A DNA stretch of 12,650 nucleotides from Patescibacteria group bacterium (GTDB taxonomy: Bacteria > Patescibacteriota > Minisyncoccia > Portnoybacterales > UBA2143): contig JAHJQT010000043.1 of NCBI GenBank assembly GCA_018819085.1, positions 1 through 12,650 on the forward strand, read 5' to 3'. The position numbers were made by a program, and so were the translations under genes. Each line of letters begins with the position of its first letter. The first letter of the stretch is position 1. The notes under the pieces were generated by a model. That model did not search any database and was not told the origin of the DNA. It saw nothing but the letters and a program-made list of their open reading frames with translations. Of the stretch, positions 1-7,264 are shown piece after piece.

Positions 1-2
1 AT

Positions 3-71
3 GAGATTTTGATTTTTGCTTCTGCTCATGAACTGAATGATTATTATGTTGATGCTGTTTATGATCCATAA
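3..71 (+). CDS. C-terminal end of an unidentified plus-strand protein (partial)
   Basis: The frame is open from base 3 to a TAA at 69-71 and encodes 22 residues ending in NDYYVDAVYDP. The gene starts outside the window. Composition is balanced and protein-like, and the frame closes 14 nt before a strong bidirectional terminator. That placement fits the end of a gene convergent with the dnaX/tRNA-Gln unit. No family can be assigned from so short a tail. The alternative is chance: 22 codons without a stop are not proof of coding. Confidence 0.45.
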   Translation, partial: EILIFASAHELNDYYVDAVYDP

Positions 72-85
72 TATATATTATACCA

Positions 86-110
86 AAAAATCGCCCTCTT
101 GGCGATTTTT
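86..110. terminator. Bidirectional rho-independent terminator
   Basis: A perfect 10-bp inverted repeat, AAAAATCGCC / GGCGATTTTT, encloses the 5-nt loop CTCTT. It gives a GC-rich hairpin followed by a T-run on either strand: five T on plus, six on minus. It lies between the plus-strand gene end at 71 and the minus-strand tRNA that ends at 144, so it can stop both convergent transcripts. Confidence 0.8.
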
Positions 111-143
111 GAGACCTCTCGGTCCCTCAATAAAAAAGTCTTG

Positions 144-218
144 TGGCTGGGGAGGCAGGATTCGGACCTGCGAATGGGGGCTTCAAAGGCCCCTGCCTTA
201 CCACTTGGCTACTCCCCA
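144..218 (-). tRNA. tRNA-Gln (anticodon TTG), CCA encoded
   Basis: The minus strand folds as a 75-nt tRNA. The acceptor stem TGGGGAG pairs with CTCCCCA, followed by discriminator G and an encoded CCA (144-146). The anticodon stem GGGGC/GCCCC encloses the loop CTTTGAA, which places anticodon TTG at 184-186. The T arm GCAGG-TCCGAAT-CCTGC is complete. The 5' end is only 4 nt after the dnaX stop codon, so the tRNA is probably cut out of the dnaX transcript by RNase P. The terminator at 86-110 ends the unit. Confidence 0.95.
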
Positions 219-222
219 ATAT

Positions 223-2607
223 TTATTCACAACACTCTACTACTGCTAATTCCAAAGGAAGCTGCTGAAAATCAGCTGATTTAATTTCATTTCCAGCATG
301 AATAAATAAATGTATTGCTTTGAGTAAATCTGTTTGCTCAAATTTCTCTCCTTGCTTAATCATGACATCAATTTGTTCCTTAGTCAATTCTGAAGCAACT
401 AATTTAGCTAAATTTGAATCAACTTTAAGAATAAGTGTTTTTCTTAAATAACTTACTAATGATTTTGTAAATTGAATTAAATCATGACCTTGATTAGCTA
501 TGGTATTAATATGATGAATTGCTTTGCTATTTTCTTTCCCAACAATATAATCAACTAAATCCTGAACTGCCCTTATATCCGTAACCCCTAAAATTGTCTG
601 AACTTCTCCTAAGGTAATATTCTTATCTTCCATAGACATAATCTGACCTAATAAACTTTCACCATCTCTGATTGAACCATCAGCATTTAAAGCAATTAAT
701 TCTAAAGCTGGTTTTTCTATACTTACTTTCTCTTGTTTAGAAATCCAAGCTAATCTTCCAATAATTTGATCTAAAGTTAATTTATGAAAATCAAATCTTT
801 GACATCTTGAGATTATAGTCTGAGGAACTTTATGAATTTCTGTTGTTGCTAGAATAAAAATAGCATGAGCTGGAGGCTCTTCTAATGTTTTTAATAAAGC
901 ATTAAAAGCTTCTTTGGTAAGTTGATGTGCTTCATCTATTATAAAAACCTTATATTTCAAACTATTAGGACTAAATTTGATTCCATCGCGCAATTCTCTT
1001 ATTTCATCAATTCCCCTATTTGAAGCAGCATCAATTTCTATTAAATCCATTGATTTTGCCTGATTAATTTCATTACAAGCCAGACACTTATTACACGGCT
1101 CTGGACTCTTTGAATCTAAACAATTAACTGCTTTAGCTAATAATCTAGCAATAGTTGTATTGTGAACAACAAAATCATTTGCTATAAAATTATGAGTCTT
1201 TGGAATTGTTAAATCATATACTTGATGCTTACCAATATATTTAATATTAGTTATGCGATCCCAATAAATATCAGAATTTGCAATATTACAAACTTCTTTA
1301 GAATTCAATACTTCGCCATAAACACGTAATTTTTTACGAGATGGAGAATAAGCAAAATTTGGTTTGGCGTTTTTCGGTAATTTATAACCTAAAGCTATTC
1401 CTACTTCAGTCCAACATTTACCGCTTAATTTTTTTTCTTTTTTAACTAAATTATAAATTTCTGATGGAATAGTATCGTTGTTTGGATTTATTGGACGATT
1501 TTTTAAAAAAACAATCATATCTTGAAGTTTCTTTTCTTTTTCTCCTATAAATCCTATTTTTTTATCAAAAATTTCTATACTTTCTCTATTGCTGATTTCT
1601 AAAACCCAATTAGGAAAAATATTACCTTTAAATGTTACTGGCTTATATCTAATTCTAGAAATAATTCCGAAACGAATTAATAAATGTTGTATCTGATTTA
1701 TAAGTTTTTTAGAAGAAGAATAATAAGAAATTGTTGGTGTACTCACAAAATCAACTCCTCCATCTCCACTATATAAAGTTCTCAAAAATAAACTAACCGA
1801 AGATTTACTTAGTTGAAAAATTTCTTTAGGGATGTCTTTATCTTTTGATTTTTGGCCTAATATACCTAATCGCTTAATGAAGCCAGCAATAGAATTTTGA
1901 GATTGTCCAGGCTGATTCATCCAATTACGCCGATTAATTTGAACTGCTCGGTAAGTTAGAGTACGCTTTTCGTTAGAATCATATTTAACTATCTTTATAT
2001 TTTCAAAAGATTTTGCTGCTTTTGTAAAATCATCAACTAAAATAGGATCTGAATTGGTAAAACCTATAGAATGACCAGCATCCGCAACAGAACCTTCGCT
2101 AATTAAATGAGCTACTAATTTGATCTCGGATTTAGTCATTTTTTTATTACCAAAAACAGATATTTCCCTTGGAACTCCAATACGGTCTTTAACTTGCAAT
2201 TCAGAAAGTTTTTTCCATCCTTTAATTGTTAAAAATGGATGTGAAGATGTGACTTCTATTTCTCTTCCCAAAGCTGTTGTTACCCTATAACAAGGTTTTA
2301 AACCGTCATCAACATAATCGCTCGGTTTAACCTTTTTAAATTTATAATTTTCCCCAAGTGTAAAAAGATTAATTTTTTTTCGTTTATAAATTTCTTCAAC
2401 AGTTAAAACTTCGCCTGTAGAAGCATCTATAATTTTTGTATCATATTTAACACACTTTCCTGTTCCGCGGACGCCATTAAAAATATAGGCATGTGCAACT
2501 TTGCCCATTTTAAGCGCATTTGTTAGTGTTTTGACAATATGTTCTTGACCAACTATTTGAGAAAAAGATGTTGGACGATACTTACGATATAAGACAAGAT
2601 TTTCCAT
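223..2607 (-). CDS. dnaX: DNA polymerase III gamma/tau subunit (clamp loader ATPase), intein-containing precursor
   Basis: Clamp-loader AAA+ ATPase that loads the sliding clamp during replication. The precursor has 794 aa. A 432-aa intein (residues 52-483) interrupts the Walker A motif GVRGTGK|TT, leaving a 362-aa extein. The extein shows the YRKYRP N-terminal motif, a four-cysteine zinc module (NC...PCNKCLAC), Walker B IIDEAH, sensor 1 LATTEIHKVP and the SRC arginine-finger motif ISRCQRF, followed by the DnaX collar region. It stops after about domain III, so the tau-specific domains that bind DnaB and the polymerase in E. coli are absent; the product resembles gamma. I chose the ATG at 2607, beginning MENLVLYRKYRP. 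An upstream in-frame ATG at 2643 would add 12 residues not typical of DnaX and overlap gtrA by 35 nt. The gap to the gtrA stop is 1 nt, and no clear Shine-Dalgarno is seen. Confidence 0.96.
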   Translation of the reverse strand: MENLVLYRKYRPTSFSQIVGQEHIVKTLTNALKMGKVAHAYIFNGVRGTGKCVKYDTKIIDASTGEVLTVEEIYKRKKINLFTLGENYKFKKVKPSDYVDDGLKPCYRVTTALGREIEVTSSHPFLTIKGWKKLSELQVKDRIGVPREISVFGNKKMTKSEIKLVAHLISEGSVADAGHSIGFTNSDPILVDDFTKAAKSFENIKIVKYDSNEKRTLTYRAVQINRRNWMNQPGQSQNSIAGFIKRLGILGQKSKDKDIPKEIFQLSKSSVSLFLRTLYSGDGGVDFVSTPTISYYSSSKKLINQIQHLLIRFGIISRIRYKPVTFKGNIFPNWVLEISNRESIEIFDKKIGFIGEKEKKLQDMIVFLKNRPINPNNDTIPSEIYNLVKKEKKLSGKCWTEVGIALGYKLPKNAKPNFAYSPSRKKLRVYGEVLNSKEVCNIANSDIYWDRITNIKYIGKHQVYDLTIPKTHNFIANDFVVHNTTIARLLAKAVNCLDSKSPEPCNKCLACNEINQAKSMDLIEIDAASNRGIDEIRELRDGIKFSPNSLKYKVFIIDEAHQLTKEAFNALLKTLEEPPAHAIFILATTEIHKVPQTIISRCQRFDFHKLTLDQIIGRLAWISKQEKVSIEKPALELIALNADGSIRDGESLLGQIMSMEDKNITLGEVQTILGVTDIRAVQDLVDYIVGKENSKAIHHINTIANQGHDLIQFTKSLVSYLRKTLILKVDSNLAKLVASELTKEQIDVMIKQGEKFEQTDLLKAIHLFIHAGNEIKSADFQQLPLELAVVECCE
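1159..2454 (-). other. DnaX intein with LAGLIDADG homing endonuclease domain
   Basis: A 432-residue in-frame insertion in the DnaX P-loop, between GTGK and TTIAR. It has the hallmarks of a self-splicing intein: Cys1, block B T69-S-S-H72, a C-terminal region VYDLTIP...HNFIANDFVVHN ending in His431-Asn432, and Thr as the +1 extein residue. The middle carries two LAGLIDADG-type helices, one around 113-122 (LVAHLISEGS, acidic Glu120) and one around 224-233 (LRTLYSGDGG, acidic Asp231). Both metal-binding acidic positions are kept, so the homing endonuclease may be active. Without splicing the ATPase motif stays split, so DnaX function depends on splicing. Boundaries rest on the Cys and His-Asn splice residues and on restoration of the canonical GVRGTGKTT. 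Confidence 0.95.
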
Positions 2608-2608
2608 T

Positions 2609-3043
2609 TTATTTTTGCTTAAAAACAATAAACTTATAGCCAATAAAATTCCAGATCAAAGATAATCCAGTAGCTACTATTTTAGCTAAATTAGCCCATA
2701 ACGTTTCATTTAAGCCAAACATCGGATCAACTAATGTTGTTACTACATAAACAATAGTACTATTAATAACCAACCCAACTAAAGTAACTGCAATAAATTG
2801 AGAAAATTCCAAGACACCAGTACTATCTTTATCTTTAAATGTCCAATATTTATTCCAGAAATAACTGTTAGTTACGGCTATGGCAAAAGATATTATATTT
2901 AATAAAACAATTTGACCGCCAGAATAAATTCCTGTCCACCACATTAAAAGATTTAGAATACCAAAATCAATCGCTGTATTCATACCTCCAATAATTCCAA
3001 ATCTAACAAACTGACCTATTAATTTTTCTATTTTATTATTCAT
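2609..3043 (-). CDS. GtrA-family four-TM membrane protein
   Basis: 144 residues with four hydrophobic segments at about 15-36, 44-63, 80-104 and 115-134. The two family signatures after TM2 and in TM4 are present: NSYFWNKYWTF (59-69) and WNFIGYKFIVF (131-141). GtrA-like proteins are implicated in moving lipid-linked sugars across the cytoplasmic membrane or in supporting cell-surface polysaccharide synthesis. The substrate cannot be read from sequence. It starts 5 nt after the Clp-like stop and ends 1 nt before the dnaX start, so it sits inside a tight operon. No glycosyltransferase is visible next to it in this window. Confidence 0.85.
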   Translation of the reverse strand: MNNKIEKLIGQFVRFGIIGGMNTAIDFGILNLLMWWTGIYSGGQIVLLNIISFAIAVTNSYFWNKYWTFKDKDSTGVLEFSQFIAVTLVGLVINSTIVYVVTTLVDPMFGLNETLWANLAKIVATGLSLIWNFIGYKFIVFKQK

Positions 3044-3048
3044 ATAAA

Positions 3049-5565
3049 TTAAAGTTTAGGCGCTTTTTGTATTTCAAGAGCCATTCCTTTTTTTAAAATT
3101 ATTTTATCTCTACGTTTAATATTTTTTTCAAGAAATAATCTCGCCAGATTATTTTCTACTTTTTCTTGAATAACTCGACTTAAAGATCTTGCACCATACA
3201 GAGGATTATAACCTGCCTGAGCTAATTCTTCAACTGCCTCTTTTTCTATTTCAAATATCACACCTTTCTCGTCCATACCTTTTTTAACCATGTTTAAAAA
3301 CAAATGAGTAATTTCAATCATATTTTCTTCCGTTAGAGGTTTAAATAAGACAATTCTATCAAAACGATTTAAAAATTCAGGTCTAAAATATTCAGGTAGA
3401 ATTTCTTCTTTTAATTCTTTTTCTACTGCTTGATAAATAACACCTCTAGTGACTCTTTCTTGAACAATTTTAGTCCCAGCGTTAGAAGTAGCTATTAAAA
3501 TAACATTGGTAAAATTAATTGTTTCTCCAGAAGCATCAGTTAAACGACCTTCATCCATGACTTGTAAAAAAAGATTTAAAATATCAGGATGAGCCTTCTC
3601 TATCTCATCTAAAAGTAAAAGAGAATAAGGTTGACGTTTAATTGCTTCTGTAAGATATCCATTTTCAACTCCTTGGTCAGAACGCATTCCAATAAGACGT
3701 CTTAATCCTCTTTTTTCTTGATATTCAGACATATCTAAACGAACCATTTTCTTTTCACTTCCGAAATATACCCTGGCTAACGTTCTAGCTACTTCTGTTT
3801 TACCTACTCCAGTAGGTCCAACAAAAAGAAAATTACAAATAGTTTTCTTTCTATCTTTTAGATTAACACGACTACGTCTTAATGCTGAAGCAGCTGCTTG
3901 AACTGCTTCTTCTTGATTAACAACTCTTTCATGAATTAATTTTTCTAAATTAAGTAATTTTTCTTTTTCCGTATCTTGAATTTCTCCCATTGGAATATTA
4001 GTTTTTTCAACTACTAATTCAATAATATGTTCTTCTTTTATTGAGTTTACAGAGCTTTTTTTACCTCTTAACCTGTAAGCTGCTTCTGCAAGTAAATCCA
4101 TTGCTTTCGCAGGCAAAGCATTGCCATAAATATATTTATCAGCAAGATTAATAGCTTGTTCAACAGCATCAACAGAAAAAAGAACATTTAATTTTTTTTC
4201 AATAACAAAAATTTTACTTATTAAAATTTGCCAGATAGAATCACGATCAGGATTCTCTATGTCTATTTTACTTAAGAAACTTCCAAGTGTTTTTCCTTCA
4301 ATTTTTAAAGAAAAACCTTCTAAAGAAGTTGTTCCAATAAAGAAAAAATCACTATTACTTAAAGCAGAAGCTAAAATCTCAGAAAAATCTAATCCATGTC
4401 TTTGACTTTTTAATCCAACTAAATTATCAATTCCTTCAATAACTAGAACAATATTCCCAGCACGACTAACTTCAAAAAGAATTTTCTTTAAATATTCTTC
4501 TCCTTTATCTCGTGCGCCTTCTAATCCAACTAAATTACTAATATTTAACTTAACTAATCGTTTATCTTTTAAAAATTTAGGGACATCTTCAGAAACCATT
4601 AATTGCGCTATTTTCTTTAAAATAGCTTTTTTTCCAATAGTACTATGTCCAACTAAAATTATTCCTGTTTGTCCTGCGCTAAAAAAATTAAAAATATCAT
4701 TAATTTCCCTTTCTCTACCAATAACAACTTCAAATGCTCCTTGTCTTGCCATATATGTTAAATCATTACTAGCCATATCAAGCGTTGGTGTTAAAGCAGC
4801 TGTCATTGCTCTATCTAACTTACCTTTTGGTTTTAAAAGACGTCTCCAGAAAAACAACTGCTCATATTTTTTAATTTCCTTTTCAAAAATAGCCCATTTA
4901 ATAACTTTTTCTACTTCATTAGGACTAATACCAAATTCATCAAAAATCATACCAACTAAATTCTTATTCTGACTTATAGCCCAAAGGATATCTAAAGAAC
5001 TAATTTGTTCCTTTCTCTCTTTTAAACAAAAAAGATAAGCATCTATAAAAACCTCCCTAAAATCCTGACTTATTTGCGGACCTAAAACATTTATTCTTTT
5101 TTCTGAATCAGGGAAAAAAGAAGAACTTTTTAAAATTTTCTTTGTTTTTTTAATAACCTGATTAGGCTCACAATTTAATCTTTTTAATATTTTTTTAAAA
5201 TCTTTTTGTTTTATAAAAAAAGAGAAAAGATGGATTGGACGTAAAAAATTATATCTATTCCTATAACAAAACATCCAGGCCTTTTCTAATGAATCTTTAG
5301 CTTCTTTATCGAGAAAAGAAGATATTTCTATTTCTTGGCCTACTTTAGGCATTTTTAGTTTAATAATTTTTTCTTTCTTTCTCTGCCAAGAATAAAAAAG
5401 AAACATATATATTAAAATGGATAAATAATAATTATAAAAAATACTATATATTCCTAATAAAAATAGAAATAATAAAATTAGCCAGCCTAATTTCTTTTTA
5501 ATCTTTCTATGGCTAATTCTTAAAATATTAAGATGCGGTTGGAAGATAAGGTTAGTTTCGCTCAT
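3049..5565 (-). CDS. Membrane-anchored Clp/Hsp100-like AAA+ protein with degenerate D1 (ClpA/C-like)
   Basis: 838 residues. Two N-terminal TM helices (about 26-43 and 47-60) precede a Clp N-like double helical repeat (about 86-215), D1 (about 275-500) and D2 (about 540-838). D2 keeps Walker A GPTGVGKT (583-590), Walker B LLLLDEIEKAH (649-659), sensor 1 TSNAG and RPEFLNRFD. D1 is degraded: Walker A reads GHSTIGKK, Walker B VLVIEGID lacks the catalytic Glu, and the ALERRF arginine-finger region is missing. There is no M-domain insert between D1 and D2. The D2 pore loop lacks the usual GYVG (RLIGMRSDQGVENG), and no IGF/IGL ClpP-docking tripeptide is seen. It may therefore be an oligomeric scaffold or remodeller at the membrane and not a standard ClpP partner (inference). 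The ATG at 5565 overlaps the upstream gene's TGA as ATGA; a longer reading from 5679 would bury 38 odd residues inside that gene. Confidence 0.88.
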   Translation of the reverse strand: MSETNLIFQPHLNILRISHRKIKKKLGWLILLFLFLLGIYSIFYNYYLSILIYMFLFYSWQRKKEKIIKLKMPKVGQEIEISSFLDKEAKDSLEKAWMFCYRNRYNFLRPIHLFSFFIKQKDFKKILKRLNCEPNQVIKKTKKILKSSSFFPDSEKRINVLGPQISQDFREVFIDAYLFCLKERKEQISSLDILWAISQNKNLVGMIFDEFGISPNEVEKVIKWAIFEKEIKKYEQLFFWRRLLKPKGKLDRAMTAALTPTLDMASNDLTYMARQGAFEVVIGREREINDIFNFFSAGQTGIILVGHSTIGKKAILKKIAQLMVSEDVPKFLKDKRLVKLNISNLVGLEGARDKGEEYLKKILFEVSRAGNIVLVIEGIDNLVGLKSQRHGLDFSEILASALSNSDFFFIGTTSLEGFSLKIEGKTLGSFLSKIDIENPDRDSIWQILISKIFVIEKKLNVLFSVDAVEQAINLADKYIYGNALPAKAMDLLAEAAYRLRGKKSSVNSIKEEHIIELVVEKTNIPMGEIQDTEKEKLLNLEKLIHERVVNQEEAVQAAASALRRSRVNLKDRKKTICNFLFVGPTGVGKTEVARTLARVYFGSEKKMVRLDMSEYQEKRGLRRLIGMRSDQGVENGYLTEAIKRQPYSLLLLDEIEKAHPDILNLFLQVMDEGRLTDASGETINFTNVILIATSNAGTKIVQERVTRGVIYQAVEKELKEEILPEYFRPEFLNRFDRIVLFKPLTEENMIEITHLFLNMVKKGMDEKGVIFEIEKEAVEELAQAGYNPLYGARSLSRVIQEKVENNLARLFLEKNIKRRDKIILKKGMALEIQKAPKL

Positions 5566-5912
5566 AAAAATAGTTGCCAAATTACAAAAATTGGTAATGC
5601 AATCCAGGCAAGAAAAATACAAACCCAAAAAACAACAAAAATAAACATGATAATAAATCTCCAAAAAATCTGCCAACAACGAACCATTAAGGTTAGAACG
5701 TAAGCATCCCAGCCTCGTTGAGCAAACATGGACTTAAAGAAACTATGTAAAATAATAGATAAAGCTAGAAAACGCCATCCATCCTTTATTCTTTGTAAAC
5801 AAAAAAGACCTGCATTTTTTAATCCTCTGCTATACCACCACAAAGGAAAATACAAAATCTCCCAGACAACATCTAGAAAAACATCTTTAATAAATATTTT
5901 GTAAACTGCCAT
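5562..5912 (-). CDS. Small membrane protein coupled to the Clp-like ATPase (unrecognised)
   Basis: 116 residues with no family I recognise. The N-terminal third is amphipathic and aromatic-rich (WEILYFPLWWYSRG). Residues 79-116 form one or two TM helices and run to the very C-terminus. Its TGA stop overlaps the Clp-like start codon (ATGA), so translation of the two is probably coupled and they likely work together at the membrane. The start MAVYKIFIKD is supported by two further copies of exactly these ten codons at 7320-7352 and 8050-8082, which shows that this start is an old sequence boundary. The ATG lies 11 nt from a possible -10 box, with almost no leader. Confidence 0.7.
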   Translation of the reverse strand: MAVYKIFIKDVFLDVVWEILYFPLWWYSRGLKNAGLFCLQRIKDGWRFLALSIILHSFFKSMFAQRGWDAYVLTLMVRCWQIFWRFIIMFIFVVFWVCIFLAWIALPIFVIWQLFL

Positions 5913-5923
5913 ATTAATAAAAT

Positions 5924-5929
5924 ATTCTA
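5924..5929 (-). promoter_or_regulatory. Possible -10 box (TAGAAT) of the 116-aa/Clp/gtrA/dnaX operon
   Basis: The minus strand reads TAGAAT 11 nt upstream of the ATG at 5912 and matches the -10 consensus at five of six positions. The same box lies at the same place before the copied start at 8082 (positions 8093-8098). A TTGGGA occurs only 14 nt further upstream, too close for a standard -35, so the assignment is tentative. Transcription would start only a few nucleotides before the ATG. Confidence 0.35.
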
Positions 5930-5940
5930 CTCTTTTTTAT

Positions 5941-6079
5941 CATTCCCAACTTTTTTAATGTCATTCCCAACTTCTCCGGTGTCATTCCTCTTTCTTCCGG
6001 TGTCATTCCCAACTTGATTGGGAATCCAGGTCTGGATTCCCGCTTCCGCAGGAATGACACCAGAGGCTGGAATGACACC
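5941..6079. repeat. Cluster of ATTCCC...GGGAAT palindromes and half-units (dRS3-like)
   Basis: One compound palindrome spans 5999-6061: GGTGTCATTCC at its left end is the reverse complement of GGAATGACACC at its right end. Inside are two hairpins, ATTCCCAA-CTTGA-TTGGGAAT (6005-6025) and ATTCCCGC-TTCC-GCAGGAAT (6036-6055, one mismatch), meeting at CCAG-GT-CTGG (6026-6035). To the left, half-units TCATTCCCAAC recur at a period of about 21 bp from 5941. To the right a half-unit GGAATGACACC ends at 6079. The pattern resembles the neisserial dRS3 repeat (ATTCCC-N8-GGGAAT). Confidence 0.85.
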
Positions 6080-6092
6080 AAGGACAGTTATT

Positions 6093-6194
6093 TTATTTCA
6101 CCCCCATATCAGAATCTATTGGAGACGAAGAACTTACTCCAGAAGAAACAGATGATTTCCACCTTTCGGCAATTTCTTTTTCAACTTCAGCTCT
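6093..6194 (-). pseudogene. Remnant of a second TraG-type ATPase gene (last 34 codons)
   Basis: Read on the minus strand, these 34 codons encode AEVEKEIAERWKSSVSS and then a Ser/Pro-rich tail ending DSDMGVK-stop. They align without gaps to the C-terminus of the 831-aa ATPase at 8620-8721, with 27 of 33 residues identical. Many of the nucleotide differences are synonymous (GCC GAA AGG against GCT GAG CGC for Ala-Glu-Arg), and the stop differs (TAA against TAG). Homology ends at 6194, 14 nt before the Fic stop codon. It is a decapitated gene end with no start of its own. Confidence 0.8.
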
Positions 6195-6208
6195 AATCTG
6201 CGCTTTAC

Positions 6209-7258
6209 TTATAGAAGAATATAAGCTGCGGCTGGCCCTTTACCTATTTGCTTAATAATCTTTAATTTCTTTAATTTTTGCAATTCCAACTGAGCAGTTC
6301 TTTTAGGACAACCTAAAACATCTACTGCATCGCCTACTGTAATTTTGCCTATTGTATTAATAAAATCAATTACTTTTATTTGTCTTTTCGTTAATTGAAT
6401 CTGTTTTGTCATTTGCTTACTTGCTTTGATCACTGCAAGCGATAATACTTTTTCTTTAACCAATTCAATTTCAGCTCTAAATCCTTTTATAAAATATTCT
6501 AACCATTTTGTAAAATCCATTTGGCTATATTTTCTACCGATATTAATCGCCTTATAATAAGCAGGTCTATCTTTATTGTAATAATCCTCTAAAGCAAACA
6601 GCCCTCGTAAATCAAAATTTCTTTGATAAAGAATAAAAGTGGCTAAAGCGCGAGCTGTTCTGCCATTACCATCACTAAAAGGATGAATAGCTGCTAATTC
6701 CCGATGAACAATACCAGCCACAATAATTGGATGAATGTTTTGTTTTTGACTTTTTTTTATCCAGCTGATTAAACCCTCTATTAGATCAGGAACATTATTA
6801 GCTGGTGGACCTGTGTAAATAATTTCATCAGGCACACCTAATTTTCTTCTAACAATATAAATTTTACTTTTTCTATAGTACCCACATTGAGTTTTAGGCA
6901 ATGTTTTATCTGTTACTAAACGATGAATGGCTAAAATTAAGTGCCTGCTTATTTGTTTTTTTTCTTTAACAAATTTTTCAATATACTTAATTGCCCTTAA
7001 ATAATTTTTGACTTCGTAAATATCTCTTAAAGGAGCATCAACTTTTCTACCCCATAATATATCTTCTACTTGTTTAATATTTAAGATATTACCTTCAATT
7101 GCTGTTGAGCTTTGGGTCATTCTAATTAATGCTTGACGTCGTAAATTTAATTCTTGAGCAGGTAAAATTTTGGCCTGCTCAATAATGACTTTAGCCTCAA
7201 CAATTTTAGTCAGATTGCTAACTATTTTATTTGTCAATTTATATTTTGACTTCAACAT
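6209..7258 (-). CDS. Fic-family protein (predicted AMP-transferase) with inhibitory helix and winged-helix tail
   Basis: 349 residues. Fic enzymes usually transfer AMP from ATP to a hydroxyl side chain of a target protein. The core motif HPFSDGNGRTAR (192-203) is complete, including the catalytic His and the GNGR anion-binding loop. The N-terminal segment carries the autoinhibitory motif STAIEG (51-56), which makes this a class II, self-inhibited Fic protein. A putative flap sits around 140-155, before the active site. Residues from about 290 look like a winged-helix DNA-binding domain (TKRQIKVIDFI...VGDAVDVLGCPKRTAQLEL), as in many Fic proteins that may autoregulate. It has its own promoter and a leaderless-looking start, so it is an independent cargo gene between the two long direct repeats. 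The target is unknown. Confidence 0.92.
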   Translation of the reverse strand: MLKSKYKLTNKIVSNLTKIVEAKVIIEQAKILPAQELNLRRQALIRMTQSSTAIEGNILNIKQVEDILWGRKVDAPLRDIYEVKNYLRAIKYIEKFVKEKKQISRHLILAIHRLVTDKTLPKTQCGYYRKSKIYIVRRKLGVPDEIIYTGPPANNVPDLIEGLISWIKKSQKQNIHPIIVAGIVHRELAAIHPFSDGNGRTARALATFILYQRNFDLRGLFALEDYYNKDRPAYYKAINIGRKYSQMDFTKWLEYFIKGFRAEIELVKEKVLSLAVIKASKQMTKQIQLTKRQIKVIDFINTIGKITVGDAVDVLGCPKRTAQLELQKLKKLKIIKQIGKGPAAAYILL

Positions 7259-7264
7259 GTCTAA

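Larger units (their letters stand above)
5883..6194. repeat. Long direct repeat, copy 1 (TraG-type tail, palindromes, 116-aa gene start)
   Basis: 312 bp matching 8053-8721 in the same order and orientation. It holds, in the minus direction, the last 34 codons of a TraG-type ATPase, the sequence around AAGGACAGTTATT, the ATTCCC palindromes, the stretch AATATTCTACTCTTTTTTAT, and the first ten codons of the 116-aa gene. Copy 1 continues into the intact 116-aa gene; copy 2 continues into the intact ATPase gene. Copy 1 lacks the 361-bp GIY-YIG segment found in copy 2. Confidence 0.85.

Noticed and set aside
111..128. Second hairpin GAGACC/GGTCCCTC beside the terminator
   Set aside because: The stem is short, with a bulge, and no T-run follows it directly; the hairpin at 86-110 explains termination better.
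37..284. Two overlapping plus-strand open frames of 61-70 codons
   Set aside because: They cover the terminator, the tRNA-Gln gene and the dnaX end on the opposite strand; their content is explained by these.
223..1158. Programmed frameshift in dnaX producing tau and gamma
   Set aside because: The frame ends directly at the tRNA gene, so there is no room for a tau extension behind a slippery site.
2608..2643. Earlier in-frame ATG for dnaX adding 12 residues
   Set aside because: The added residues are not typical of DnaX and would overlap gtrA; the family N-terminus YRKYRP begins right after the ATG at 2607.
5566..5679. Earlier in-frame ATG for the Clp-like gene adding 38 residues
   Set aside because: It lies inside the 116-aa gene in another frame; the ATGA overlap gives the natural start and the TM helices follow it.
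6014..6196. Plus-strand open frame of 60 codons
   Set aside because: It translates the palindromic repeat and the antisense of the ATPase-tail remnant; no start signal and no protein-like conservation.
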